From assembly GCA_017420625.1 (NCBI GenBank), contig JAFOIR010000365.1, positions 1 to 8,828 of the forward strand: a stretch of 8,828 bases of DNA, read 5' to 3'. The first letter of the stretch is position 1, and every line of letters starts with the position of its first letter. Positions 1 through 7,440 of this stretch are shown here, one piece after another. The stretch is from Bacillota bacterium. Lineage in GTDB: Bacteria; Bacillota_A; Clostridia; Lachnospirales; Bianqueaceae. The notes beneath the pieces are model-generated. The model saw only the letters and a list, made by a program, of their open reading frames with translations. It ran no database searches and was not told the origin of the DNA. The translations under genes and the position numbers were made by a program.

Positions 1-446
1 CTTAGGATCAGGCCAGCCATGTTGTCCATCATGCCATAATTCTTCATGCACATGTACCAGGGAATGGTTCCGCCATTGAACAGCATGCAAAATACCACAA
101 TCCACATCGTAACGTTTCTACCATGAAACTCTCGTTGACTGCGGGATAAAGGATAAGCTATCATAATCACAATAATAAGTGTTAAAGGTGTACCAATAAA
201 AACACGTTCCAGAGAAATCTTAAAAGAATTGAAGAATGCTGTGTCCTTTATAATTTCACCGTAGGCGGATGTAGTGAAGCCAATTGGGTACAATGTTACC
301 CATCCGGCATTAGTTGCTGCTTTGTCCGAGAAGGATAAACAGAACGTATACCAGATTGGATATAAACAGGTAAAGGCCAATAAAACCAGCAGAATGGTAT
401 TTACCGTCAGAAATAGCCGTCGGGAGATTGTCTGTGTTTCGATCAT
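1..446 (-). CDS. Carbohydrate ABC transporter permease, LplC/YtcP type (3' end cut by window)
   Basis: This is the second inner-membrane subunit of a CUT1-type sugar importer. It would pair with the LplB-like permease just upstream to form the translocation channel. The visible 148 residues begin MIETQTISRR, followed by a first membrane helix ending LYPIWYTF, the family-typical phrase LSFSDKAA, a periplasm-facing stretch, a second helix ending AYPLSR, and the phrase FNGGTIPWY, which is characteristic of LplC/YtcP proteins. The EAA loop that contacts the ATPase would lie beyond the left edge; the family is usually about 290-300 residues. The start ATG at 444-446 has AGGAGG at 454-459, seven bases away. 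That ribosome site abuts the stop codon of the upstream permease (12 bases between genes), so the two are co-transcribed and probably translated in close coupling. The substrate cannot be read from the sequence. Confidence 0.93.
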   Translation of the reverse strand, partial: MIETQTISRRLFLTVNTILLVLLAFTCLYPIWYTFCLSFSDKAATNAGWVTLYPIGFTTSAYGEIIKDTAFFNSFKISLERVFIGTPLTLIIVIMIAYPLSRSQREFHGRNVTMWIVVFCMLFNGGTIPWYMCMKNYGMMDNMAGLIL

Positions 447-458
447 GAATATACCTCC

Positions 459-1373
459 TCAGAAAATCGTATAATCAGCGAATTTATACGCAAGCGAATA
501 TGAAACGATAATCAGAACAAAACTGACCATGGATTTGAACAGGCCGGCAGCAGTTGCCAGGGAGAATTGCAGTTTTGTCAGCCCGATTCTGTAAACCCAG
601 GTATCCAGAATGTCCACGGAGGAATACACCATTGGATTATAAGTGTTAAAAACCTGATCGAATCCAGCATTCAGGATGTTCCCCAAAGCGAGTACAGTCA
701 ACAGAACAATGGTAGTGGAAAGGGATGGAAGCGTAATATGAACCGTCTGCTTCCACCGTCCTGCGCCATCAATGGCGGAAGCTTCATAAAGTGTCGGATT
801 GATTCCTGTGAGCGCAGCCAGATAGATGACTGCATTATACCCGAATTCTTTCCATACATCTGTCAGGATGATAAACCAGCGAAAGAATCCGGCATCACTG
901 AGAAAAACAGCCTTTTCCTGCCCGAAGAGCCCACGGATCAAGTTTACGATACCGTCATATCCGAAGATATTCGTCATGACACTGGCGAGGATGACCCAAG
1001 ATAAGAAGTGAGGAAGATACACTATCGTCTGAACTGCTTTTTTTAGCCGGACGCGGCGCACTTCGTTGAGCATCAGCGCGAAGGCGAGCGGAACAATCAT
1101 ATTCAGCACTATTTTCGCGAATGCGATGATGACAGTATTTAGAATTACATTTTGTGCGTCTTTCATCGAGAAGAGATATTCAAAATTTTCCCATCCGATA
1201 AACGGAGATCCCCAAATACCCTTCTTTGGTTTATAATCCTGAAATGCCATCAGAATACCGGCCATAGGTACGATAGAGAAGAAAAACAACCAGAGCATAC
1301 CTGGAGCACACATGAGATAATATGTTGCCTGGTTTTTAAATCGGCTGAGATAATCTTTCTTTTTTGATCGCAT
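459..1373 (-). CDS. Carbohydrate ABC transporter permease, LplB type
   Basis: This is a full-length (304 residues) inner-membrane permease of a CUT1 sugar importer. A basic N-terminus (MRSKKKDYLSRF) leads into the first helix (about residues 17-44), and hydrophobic stretches follow at about 75-103, 114-136, 165-190, 219-240 and 273-297, consistent with six helices. The EAA loop that docks the ATPase is at residues 197-216, with the hallmark EASAIDGAG followed by ITLP. The phrase GWENFEYLF near residue 60 is also typical of LplB relatives. The ATG at 1371-1373 is preceded by a purine-rich GGGAGGGAG ribosome site. The gene lies downstream of the solute-binding protein, separated by a strong hairpin, and runs directly into the second permease. 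No ATP-binding subunit is encoded nearby; relatives such as the Bacillus lpl and yes systems are thought to use a shared ATPase (MsmX type), and I infer the same here. Confidence 0.95.
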   Translation of the reverse strand: MRSKKKDYLSRFKNQATYYLMCAPGMLWLFFFSIVPMAGILMAFQDYKPKKGIWGSPFIGWENFEYLFSMKDAQNVILNTVIIAFAKIVLNMIVPLAFALMLNEVRRVRLKKAVQTIVYLPHFLSWVILASVMTNIFGYDGIVNLIRGLFGQEKAVFLSDAGFFRWFIILTDVWKEFGYNAVIYLAALTGINPTLYEASAIDGAGRWKQTVHITLPSLSTTIVLLTVLALGNILNAGFDQVFNTYNPMVYSSVDILDTWVYRIGLTKLQFSLATAAGLFKSMVSFVLIIVSYSLAYKFADYTIF

Positions 1374-1396
1374 GCTTTTCTCCCTCCCGAAAATGG

Positions 1397-1426
1397 AATG
1401 TCGCTGCGGTATTTCGCAGCGACATT
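1397..1426 (-). terminator. Intergenic hairpin between binding protein and permease (attenuator or mRNA-stability stem)
   Basis: A perfect 12-base inverted repeat (AATGTCGCTGCG at 1397-1408 and its complement at 1415-1426) encloses a six-base loop. It sits in the 75-base gap downstream of the solute-binding protein stop codon and about eight bases before the ribosome site of the permease gene. No run of U follows on the transcribed strand, so it is not a classical full terminator. Known stems in this position of sugar-uptake operons protect the upstream message or partly stop transcription, so that the binding protein is made in excess over the membrane subunits; that role is inferred here. 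Confidence 0.7.
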
Positions 1427-1448
1427 TATCAGTTGAAAGTGCGCTTCC

Positions 1449-3113
1449 TTACTGGGCAGCGTCGTACTCTTCCTGTACACTTTGCAGAATCTTTTCGCCG
1501 CCTTCCGCCATCCACTGCTCTACGAAAGCATCGAAAGCAGAAATGTCGCTCTTGCCCGTAATGATGGAGCGAATAACGCTGCCCTCCAGAGCTTCCAGAT
1601 TGGCCCAGTAACGGTCTATTGTTTCATTAGTGGTGTAGGTTACAGAATAAACGGGGTTATTCAATTCAACGGTAGCGTAAGGTCTGTCACCGATCAGCAA
1701 TGCGTATTGACGCTGAAAGTTGGATTCCGTATCAGAAGTGTAGAGGAAATCGGCCCGGTGCAGTATCTCACCCTGCTTATATCCGGGAACTATGCTCCGT
1801 ACAACCTGCGTATCAGCGGCCAACAGTTTGTAGTTGGGCTCATTTTGCCACGCGTCCGGCTCTGTCTCGCCATTCAGAACACTGATCTCAGCCCGGTAAG
1901 TGTATTCGCATTCATCCATTGCAGCCAGGACATTCCGCAGCGGATACCATTCTATGTCTTCCGCGGTCTCGTTCTGGAAAACCGCTTCATTCGCAACGAG
2001 CACATTGTTAATAATAACAATAGCGGCAGCTACTTCTTCAGACACATTGCAGTTGACAAGCGTATAGGATGTCCCAAGCGTTTTCATCTTTGCGTTCCAG
2101 ACTCCGTCATCCGTGAAGAGGGGATAAGCCTGCCAGTCAACTGTTTCGCTGTTCTTGAAGGAGTCTCCATTTCCATATCCAAGTGCCCACCAAGGTCCGC
2201 AGAAGAATCCGCACTCATTCGCGTTAACAACATCCTGGGAATAATCTCTGGTCGCGAATTCAGGATCAATCAAGCCTTCCGCATACCACTGTGCCAGCAT
2301 CTCCAGCGCAGCTCTGGTTTCAGCAGAAAGTGTACCATACTGCACCTTGTTTTCTCCATCCAGCACAAAATATCCCGGGTAAGCGTTCATGGCTGCGAAG
2401 ATCGCATCAAAGCCAAAGGAGAAATTAGAGTGAAGAAAGTCCGCATAAACCCGGCTGTCCTTCTGAGCACCCAGAATCGGGATCGTCCTCTCTCCCGCAG
2501 GCTTGGCATCCCGGATTGCCACTGCCGCATCGTGGAGTTCCTGCACAGTTGTGGGTACCGCAAGTCCTAATTCATCCAACCAGTTTTGCTGCATCATCAT
2601 AACCAGGACGCCATCAGCCGCAACGGAAATGTTGGGAAGAGCAAGCATTTTTCCCCCGTAGGAAACCAGTTCTGCCGCTTTTCCGTTTGTAGTAGCATGG
2701 ATCGCTTTGACCTGGTCAGAAGCATAGCGGTCAAAAACCTCCGTCAGATCGTAAAGCATGTCATCTTCTGCGGCAGCTGTAAAATACGTTCTGTCGCTGA
2801 CAACAACAGCATCAGGCAGACTGTCAGAAGCGATGGTCAAGGCAACTTTCTGATTAAAGTCATCTCCTGTAGCTGCGGTCCAGTCCACAACAACTTTGAT
2901 GTTATAGTTGTCCAGAAGGTAACGAGTGTAATAGTTATTGTCCACAGTGTCGCCTTCTTCAAGTGTCACATCTGTCGGCTCTACCGCCATGCCAATGTGC
3001 ACTTCCACCACATGGTCGAATTTCTGGAAAGCCAGATCTTCATCCGCAATGGCAGCACCACATAGGCTCAGCAGCAGGGAAACAGTCAGTAAAAGAGAAA
3101 GCAGTTTTTTCAT
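1449..3113 (-). CDS. Extracellular solute-binding protein of a sugar ABC transporter (LplA-like, large form)
   Basis: This 554-residue protein captures the substrate outside the membrane for the two permeases downstream. It begins with a signal peptide: MKK, a hydrophobic core of Leu/Val/Ser over residues 4-17, then CGAAIADED. Cys18 is preceded by Leu, which does not fit the usual lipobox, while A-I-A before Asp24 is a good signal peptidase I site. The anchoring mode is therefore ambiguous. The body shows features of large family-1 binding proteins: a region IASDSLPDAVVVSD that matches the conserved 'sgd.PDv' block, many aromatic residues, and a length close to the 500-560 usual for LplA-type proteins. 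The ATG at 3111-3113 has AAGGAGG at 3122-3128, eight bases away. The 158 bases upstream probably hold the promoter controlled by the neighbouring response regulator, but no convincing -35/-10 pair is visible. The sugar is unknown. Confidence 0.93.
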   Translation of the reverse strand: MKKLLSLLLTVSLLLSLCGAAIADEDLAFQKFDHVVEVHIGMAVEPTDVTLEEGDTVDNNYYTRYLLDNYNIKVVVDWTAATGDDFNQKVALTIASDSLPDAVVVSDRTYFTAAAEDDMLYDLTEVFDRYASDQVKAIHATTNGKAAELVSYGGKMLALPNISVAADGVLVMMMQQNWLDELGLAVPTTVQELHDAAVAIRDAKPAGERTIPILGAQKDSRVYADFLHSNFSFGFDAIFAAMNAYPGYFVLDGENKVQYGTLSAETRAALEMLAQWYAEGLIDPEFATRDYSQDVVNANECGFFCGPWWALGYGNGDSFKNSETVDWQAYPLFTDDGVWNAKMKTLGTSYTLVNCNVSEEVAAAIVIINNVLVANEAVFQNETAEDIEWYPLRNVLAAMDECEYTYRAEISVLNGETEPDAWQNEPNYKLLAADTQVVRSIVPGYKQGEILHRADFLYTSDTESNFQRQYALLIGDRPYATVELNNPVYSVTYTTNETIDRYWANLEALEGSVIRSIITGKSDISAFDAFVEQWMAEGGEKILQSVQEEYDAAQ

Positions 3114-3221
3114 TGGGGAACCCTCCTTCGTTTGATTTCTTTATTGGAAGGGTATCACAAACTTACTTCTTTCGACAGGCCCATTCATTGGATTATTCGA
3201 AAACAAAAGGCATACTGCTGG

Positions 3222-3235
3222 AATAAATGTTTATT
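3222..3235. promoter_or_regulatory. AT-rich palindrome in the gap upstream of the binding-protein gene (possible operator)
   Basis: AATAAA-TG-TTTATT is a perfect palindrome in the 158-base gap between the response regulator stop and the binding-protein start. A partial direct repeat, GAATARA, occurs at 3221 and again at 3238. AraC-type regulators usually bind direct repeats upstream of the promoter they activate, so this is a candidate site for the adjacent regulator. Its role is inferred only from position. I could not identify a good sigma-A promoter in the same gap. Confidence 0.25.
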
Positions 3236-3271
3236 GTGAATAGAACAAATGAACCAGTTTTGAAGCAGCCT

Positions 3272-4315
3272 TTACTTTTCCGGCTCAGAAGGTACTCCAT
3301 AGATTCGTCGAAACTCTTTTGGTGATTCCTTGCGAACTTCGAGAAACATTTTCTTATAATACTGATAGTTATCGTAACCGACCATCATCGCGATATCTGT
3401 GAGAGAGTGAGTTCCTTCCATAATCAGTTTCATGCTCTCAAAGATCCGTTTTCTGCGGATAAATTCATTTGGCGTAATGCCAAAATAACGGCTGAAGCAG
3501 CTGCTAAGATAGCTTCGGCTCAGGCCGGACGCATCTGCAATTTCCTGAATCAAACAGGTTCCCTGATAGTTTTTTCGCATTAACTCCGCCGCAACAATCA
3601 GCCTTGCTTCAGTTGTATTAGGATCTCCCTGCTGTGCTTTTTCTGTTATGTGTTGTCTGCAGGTATAAAGGTACTGGATAACATCTTCTGCAGATCTGAT
3701 TCTGCCGATATTCAACACATGAAAATGATTTGTGATCTCAAGCCGGAGGATCGTTTCCCGAAGTGCTGTTTCAAGGCCCTGAACAGCATAGTTTTTCCCT
3801 TTCAGCATTCTTACTGTTTCCCATAAATACAGATCATCACAGATCCACAGCGGGTTAGACACCCGCTGTGCCACATCCTGGATGTTGTCTGTTTTGCCTT
3901 CTTTTGGAGCAGATTCATTCTCTGCAGCGCTGATATGTCGGTGTACCACTTCGGACACGCGGGAAAGTAGGGAATCAAGATCCTCTTCTTCCAATTTCAG
4001 CTTTGAAATATAATCAATAACCCCCAGTCGAAGCGCCTCCTGAATATAGGAAAAATCCTCATGAAATGTCATGACAACATACTGAACCATAGGATGCAGT
4101 TCTTTACATTTCTGAATGAAGGTCAGTCCATCCATAATAGGCATTGCAAGATCCAACATTACAAGGTCCACCGTATGTTTCTCCAGGAAGCGGAGACCTT
4201 CCTTCCCGTTATATGCCTCGCCAACGATTTGCATCTGATGTTTCTCCCACGGAAGCATTGTCTTGATGCCGGAAAGGGAGAGGCGATCGTCATCAATAAT
4301 CAGTACCCGTATCAT
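3272..4315 (-). CDS. Response regulator with AraC-type DNA-binding domain, YesN-like
   Basis: This is a cytoplasmic two-component response regulator, 347 residues long. Residues 1-120 are the receiver: the acidic triad Asp8-Asp9-Asp10, the phospho-acceptor Asp55 in MLDLAMP, the switch Thr83 and the conserved Lys105. A poorly conserved linker spans about 125-235. The C-terminal AraC domain (about 236-340) has two helix-turn-helix units, around IQEIADASGLSRSYLSSCF and LTDIAMMVGYDNYQYYKKMF, ending in the family-typical SPKEFRR. Lys105 is followed by Leu rather than the usual Pro. The ATG at 4313-4315 has AAGGAGG upstream and lies inside the kinase gene, overlapping it by 23 bases, so the two are co-expressed. 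By analogy with YesM/YesN systems it should be phosphorylated by the upstream kinase and activate the transporter operon downstream. Confidence 0.94.
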   Translation of the reverse strand: MIRVLIIDDDRLSLSGIKTMLPWEKHQMQIVGEAYNGKEGLRFLEKHTVDLVMLDLAMPIMDGLTFIQKCKELHPMVQYVVMTFHEDFSYIQEALRLGVIDYISKLKLEEEDLDSLLSRVSEVVHRHISAAENESAPKEGKTDNIQDVAQRVSNPLWICDDLYLWETVRMLKGKNYAVQGLETALRETILRLEITNHFHVLNIGRIRSAEDVIQYLYTCRQHITEKAQQGDPNTTEARLIVAAELMRKNYQGTCLIQEIADASGLSRSYLSSCFSRYFGITPNEFIRRKRIFESMKLIMEGTHSLTDIAMMVGYDNYQYYKKMFLEVRKESPKEFRRIYGVPSEPEK

Positions 4316-6026
4316 GGGATGCCTCCTTCCACATACTCAGGTGAATAGTTGCTCTTGCCCCGCCTTCTGGTTTGTTCTCCAGCAGTAAAGTGCAGTCCTC
4401 TCCATAAAACTGTCTCAGCATGCTGGCAGTATATCTCAATCCAATGCCACCATGCATTTTTATCGAATCCAGAGAACTGAACTCTTGAATCAGGTCTGGT
4501 TCAATGCCGCATCCATCGTCATCAATCACTATGACCGCTCCGCTTTCATCAGGTTGTACGATAATTTTCAGATGCCCGTCCGTATCCATCCCATGCGAGA
4601 CTGCGTTTTCAACGACAGGCTGCAGGAAGAGCCGCGGCGTTGGAGAATCAAGATAAGCGCCTTCTTCAACCTCGTATATCACAGTGAAACGATGTTTCAT
4701 CTGTTCAAGTGCCAGATAATCCCGGCTTATATCCAGTTCTCTCCGCAGTGTAGGGTCTTTCTCTCCTCGGCCCAGCGAATAATTCAGTATTTCCATCAGA
4801 TGATGAACGTAGTCGCTGATTTCCTTTTGTTTGTTGAGCCGTGCAAGCCAATACAAAGAATTCAGCGAATTCATCAGAAAATGCGGATTAATCTGGTAAT
4901 AAAGGGTTTCCAGTTCCAGCTTCGACTTTTGCTCTTCCTTGACTCTCACTTCATCGATCAGCTGTCTGGCATATTCCAGCAAGTCTTCAAATCTCTCCAT
5001 CAGATTGTCATATTCCGTCATACCAGTTCGTTTCGAGGTCATGAAAAGCTCCGGTCTGCTTACTGCGTTTACAGCATCCACAATCAACTGTAGTTTTCGC
5101 AGAATGAGATGATTAAAAAGAGCAACTGCAATGCATATCAAAATGATAGCAATTAATATTCCTATAATCAGATAATCAATCCATTGAAACATATGCTCTG
5201 TAAAGGTAGAACGAGGAATCGCAAGGACATATGTATATCCGCTATTGGATTGATTTTTGCACCACACCAGATGATTGGACATACCAAAGAGCTCAGATCC
5301 ATCAAAGCAAAGCGCGGAAGCATCCTGATTCGCATACTCCTGATGGCTGCAGTAACAGATTTCACCATCTTTAGTCAACTGGAACAGAATATAACCAGAA
5401 GCATCTTCTTCGTTAATGTCTTTCAGAAGTTCAGGCACAGATGTACGGACTTCAACATAGATAATCAGATTTCTGTCGGAAAGGAATGTATCCGGCCATG
5501 CAACGGAGACAACCGGATGATTGCTGAATCTTGATTTGGATTCATGAATTGCGTGAAACGTAACACTTCTTGTTTGCCGTGCAATGGGCAGTCCTTGGGC
5601 CGGGTTGAAATTATCCTTTGGCATAAAAGTGGTTGCTGTAATGCTGCCTTCTTCCGGAGAATAATACAATGCCAGTTCTACTTGCTTTCCGATAGCAGTT
5701 ACAGTCTGGAGATTACTGCCTAGCTTTCGTTTGGCTTCCCCCAATTCATACATGTCTTTGGCACGCATCATTTCGTTCATTTGCTTGCCTACAACGCCAC
5801 GGGATGTCATATGCTGTGATATTTGCAACGCCTGAGTATATTCTTCATCCAATTGTTGTGAGATCATACGGATAGCAGAATCCATGTGGGCTCTTCCGCG
5901 GCTTTCAATCGATGTACGAATCATTTGGTATGAAAAGAAAGAAAGCACGACCAAAATACTGATTACCAAAAAGCTGATAATCAACACATATCGTCCACGA
6001 ACCGTGCGAAAAAGGCGTCTGAACAT
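4293..6026 (-). CDS. Sensor histidine kinase, YesM-like (start moved to the ribosome-site-supported ATG)
   Basis: This is a membrane sensor kinase, 577 residues from the chosen start. The first membrane segment is at about residues 13-36 and a second at about 284-306; between them lies a roughly 245-residue extracellular sensing domain of the Cache-like kind usual in this family. A HAMP-like linker follows, then the His_kinase domain with phospho-acceptor His382 in QINPHFLMNSLNS, and an ATPase domain with the N box VVENAVSHG (Asn474), the G1 box DDDGCGI and the G2 box GGIGL. A start at 6047 would add seven residues (MWEENTQ), but it has no ribosome site; GGGAGG at 6038-6043 falls inside those codons and correctly serves the ATG at 6024-6026. 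It overlaps the response regulator gene. The signal sensed is unknown but is presumably linked to the sugar imported by the adjacent transporter. Confidence 0.94.
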   Translation of the reverse strand: MFRRLFRTVRGRYVLIISFLVISILVVLSFFSYQMIRTSIESRGRAHMDSAIRMISQQLDEEYTQALQISQHMTSRGVVGKQMNEMMRAKDMYELGEAKRKLGSNLQTVTAIGKQVELALYYSPEEGSITATTFMPKDNFNPAQGLPIARQTRSVTFHAIHESKSRFSNHPVVSVAWPDTFLSDRNLIIYVEVRTSVPELLKDINEEDASGYILFQLTKDGEICYCSHQEYANQDASALCFDGSELFGMSNHLVWCKNQSNSGYTYVLAIPRSTFTEHMFQWIDYLIIGILIAIILICIAVALFNHLILRKLQLIVDAVNAVSRPELFMTSKRTGMTEYDNLMERFEDLLEYARQLIDEVRVKEEQKSKLELETLYYQINPHFLMNSLNSLYWLARLNKQKEISDYVHHLMEILNYSLGRGEKDPTLRRELDISRDYLALEQMKHRFTVIYEVEEGAYLDSPTPRLFLQPVVENAVSHGMDTDGHLKIIVQPDESGAVIVIDDDGCGIEPDLIQEFSSLDSIKMHGGIGLRYTASMLRQFYGEDCTLLLENKPEGGARATIHLSMWKEASHDTGTDY

Positions 6027-6036
6027 CTGCGTGTTT

Positions 6037-6043
6037 TCCTCCC
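6037..6043 (-). promoter_or_regulatory. Ribosome binding site deciding the kinase start
   Basis: On the minus strand this reads GGGAGGA, ending ten bases before the ATG at 6024-6026. The alternative in-frame ATG at 6045-6047 has no purine-rich site at a useful distance and would place this site inside the coding region. Confidence 0.75.
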
Positions 6044-6105
6044 ACATAGATTACGTGTCATTGGATCCTATATTCCTACCATCAATGAAGATACAATAAC
6101 AAGAA

Positions 6106-6123
6106 TGTCAAATCAGATTTGAC
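6106..6123 (-). promoter_or_regulatory. 17-base palindrome with a TTGACA box over the ATPase stop codon
   Basis: GTCAAATC-A-GATTTGAC (6107-6123) is a perfect inverted repeat with eight-base arms around A6115. It covers the last codons and stop of the ATPase gene. On the minus strand its right half yields a consensus -35 TTGACA (6106-6111), placed correctly to drive the kinase gene, although no good -10 lies at the expected distance. The same repeat could also fold in RNA as a seven-base stem with a three-base loop followed by a moderately U-rich stretch, acting as a weak terminator for the ATPase. Operator, promoter element and terminator are all possible and I cannot separate them. Confidence 0.35.
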
Positions 6124-7334
6124 GGAATGAGCAAGTCATCCGCATTCAAAGGGAATGGATGCTGTACCATGCAGACGATGCCGCCTTTCCCGCGTGAAAG
6201 AGTGGTTTTCTCAATCACGTCAAATTTGCGGGTCTCCTTCTTATCCGGATTTGCGCTCATTTTGATCTCAAGGGGGTGAATCTTTCCGTTTTCCTCAACA
6301 AACACATCGATTTCCTTGGCTTTGTCATCCCGATAAAACGAAATAAGAGCTTGCTGCGGGGCATAGGCATAATTCTTCACCAATTCCATCACAACATAGT
6401 TTTCAAAATAATGACCATTTGCTGCTCCGCTTTGTAGCGTATCAACCGTCAGCCAACGGCTCAGATAAGCACAAAGCCCGGTATCACAGAAATACAGCTT
6501 GGGCGTTTTCACCAAGCGCTGCAATTCATTGTTGGAATAAGGCTCCAGCAGATAGATAACATCCATATCCTGAAGAATGCCAACCCATTTTTTTGCAGTA
6601 GGCTCTGAGATTGCAGCCGCTTCTGCCAAAGTATGATAGTTGACAAGCTGCCCGACCAGTGCAGCACAGGCACGAATCAGCCGCTTGAAGCCGACAACAT
6701 CCTTGATCCCTTCGTCATTTATGGCGTCAGCCATCAGATAATTGTCGATGTAGGACTGATACCAGGCTTGCGCCATCTCCGCGGACGCGGACTGAATGTC
6801 GGCAAATCCACCCTGCCATATATGCTGAAAGACCTTCTGCAAATCATTCTCCTGCATATGCTCCTGCCTCTCCTGAAGGCGGGACATGGAAAAATCCAAT
6901 GCGGATGCATTCAAATAACCGGCTTTTTCCCGCTGAGAGAGTCCGTACAAACGCAGAATACCCAGGCGGCCGGCCAGCGTCTCCTGAGACCGTTCCATCA
7001 GTTTTTTTCTCTGGGAACCAGTCAGCCAGAAGCGTCCCCGCTCATCGCTTTCATCACACATAATCTTGATCTGGTTCAGCAGGGTCGGCGCTTTTTGGAT
7101 TTCATCGATCAGAATAGGCGGCTTATATGTCTGAAAAAACAGAACAGGATCTGTGATTGCCAATTCCCGATCGAGATCGTTATCCAATGTAACAAACGTT
7201 CTGTGCTGTTCCTGCGCCATGTGTTTGAGCATCGTGGATTTCCCTACCTGGCGTGCGCCGATAACCAGCACGGCTTTGAAAAATTGACTCGCTTCTGCAA
7301 ACTTTCGTTCCAATTCACGATGTATATAATTCAT
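6108..7334 (-). CDS. AAA_14 / DUF4143 family ATPase
   Basis: This 408-residue P-loop ATPase belongs to the widespread AAA_14 plus DUF4143 family, whose cellular role is mostly unknown. Walker A is GARQVGKST (residues 26-34), Walker B is ILIDEIQKAP (about 74-83), and a sensor-like WLTGSQ follows near residue 103. The C-terminal DUF4143 part (about 185-345) includes the signature YFCDTGL near 281-287. Close to the end, FYRDD...EIDVFVEENGKIHPLEIK gives the spaced acidic and Lys residues (Asp343, Glu356, Lys358) of a PD-(D/E)xK-like fold; these are common in the family but nuclease activity is unproven. Reading could extend upstream to 7391, but the ATG at 7332-7334 is chosen: GGAGG lies five bases away and the promoter sits inside the longer reading. 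The gene has its own promoter and is separated from the sugar locus by 81 bases. Members are common on genomic islands and near toxin-antitoxin genes; none is visible here. Confidence 0.92.
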   Translation of the reverse strand: MNYIHRELERKFAEASQFFKAVLVIGARQVGKSTMLKHMAQEQHRTFVTLDNDLDRELAITDPVLFFQTYKPPILIDEIQKAPTLLNQIKIMCDESDERGRFWLTGSQRKKLMERSQETLAGRLGILRLYGLSQREKAGYLNASALDFSMSRLQERQEHMQENDLQKVFQHIWQGGFADIQSASAEMAQAWYQSYIDNYLMADAINDEGIKDVVGFKRLIRACAALVGQLVNYHTLAEAAAISEPTAKKWVGILQDMDVIYLLEPYSNNELQRLVKTPKLYFCDTGLCAYLSRWLTVDTLQSGAANGHYFENYVVMELVKNYAYAPQQALISFYRDDKAKEIDVFVEENGKIHPLEIKMSANPDKKETRKFDVIEKTTLSRGKGGIVCMVQHPFPLNADDLLIPSNLI

Positions 7335-7339
7335 GCCAT

Positions 7340-7344
7340 CCTCC
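7340..7344 (-). promoter_or_regulatory. Ribosome binding site deciding the ATPase start
   Basis: GGAGG on the minus strand lies five bases before the ATG at 7332-7334. This argues against the longer in-frame start at 7391, which would put the site and the promoter inside the coding region. Confidence 0.75.
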
Positions 7345-7373
7345 AAATTAAGCGTTAATCTAAAGTCGAATTT

Positions 7374-7402
7374 ATAATACCACAGAATCAAGAATTATAC
7401 AA
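7374..7402 (-). promoter_or_regulatory. Sigma-A type promoter for the ATPase gene
   Basis: On the minus strand there is a -35 box TTGTAT (7397-7402), a 17-base spacer and a -10 box TATTAT (7374-7379). Transcription would start near 7366, giving a leader of about 30 bases before the ATG at 7334. Spacing is ideal and both boxes are close to consensus. Confidence 0.6.
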
Positions 7403-7426
7403 GTGAAAATAGAGATTATGATGTCA

Positions 7427-7440
7427 GGGTCATAAGACCC
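7427..7440. repeat. Short hairpin GGGTC-ATAA-GACCC
   Basis: A perfect five-base inverted repeat with a four-base loop sits immediately before the ATG at 7441 of the broken small membrane-protein gene and behind the ATPase promoter. It is followed on the plus strand by a T-rich but interrupted stretch. It might be a weak terminator or regulatory stem; its purpose is not clear. Confidence 0.3.

Noticed and set aside
1482..2570. A 362-residue plus-strand open frame
   Set aside because: It lies wholly antisense to the binding-protein gene, which has a signal peptide, ribosome site and family motifs. The plus frame shows no recognisable domain and a biased shadow composition.
3114..3271. Riboswitch or definite promoter in the gap before the binding-protein gene
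   Set aside because: No known riboswitch core was recognised, and candidate -35/-10 pairs (for example TTGTTC with TATTCC) match consensus too weakly to call.
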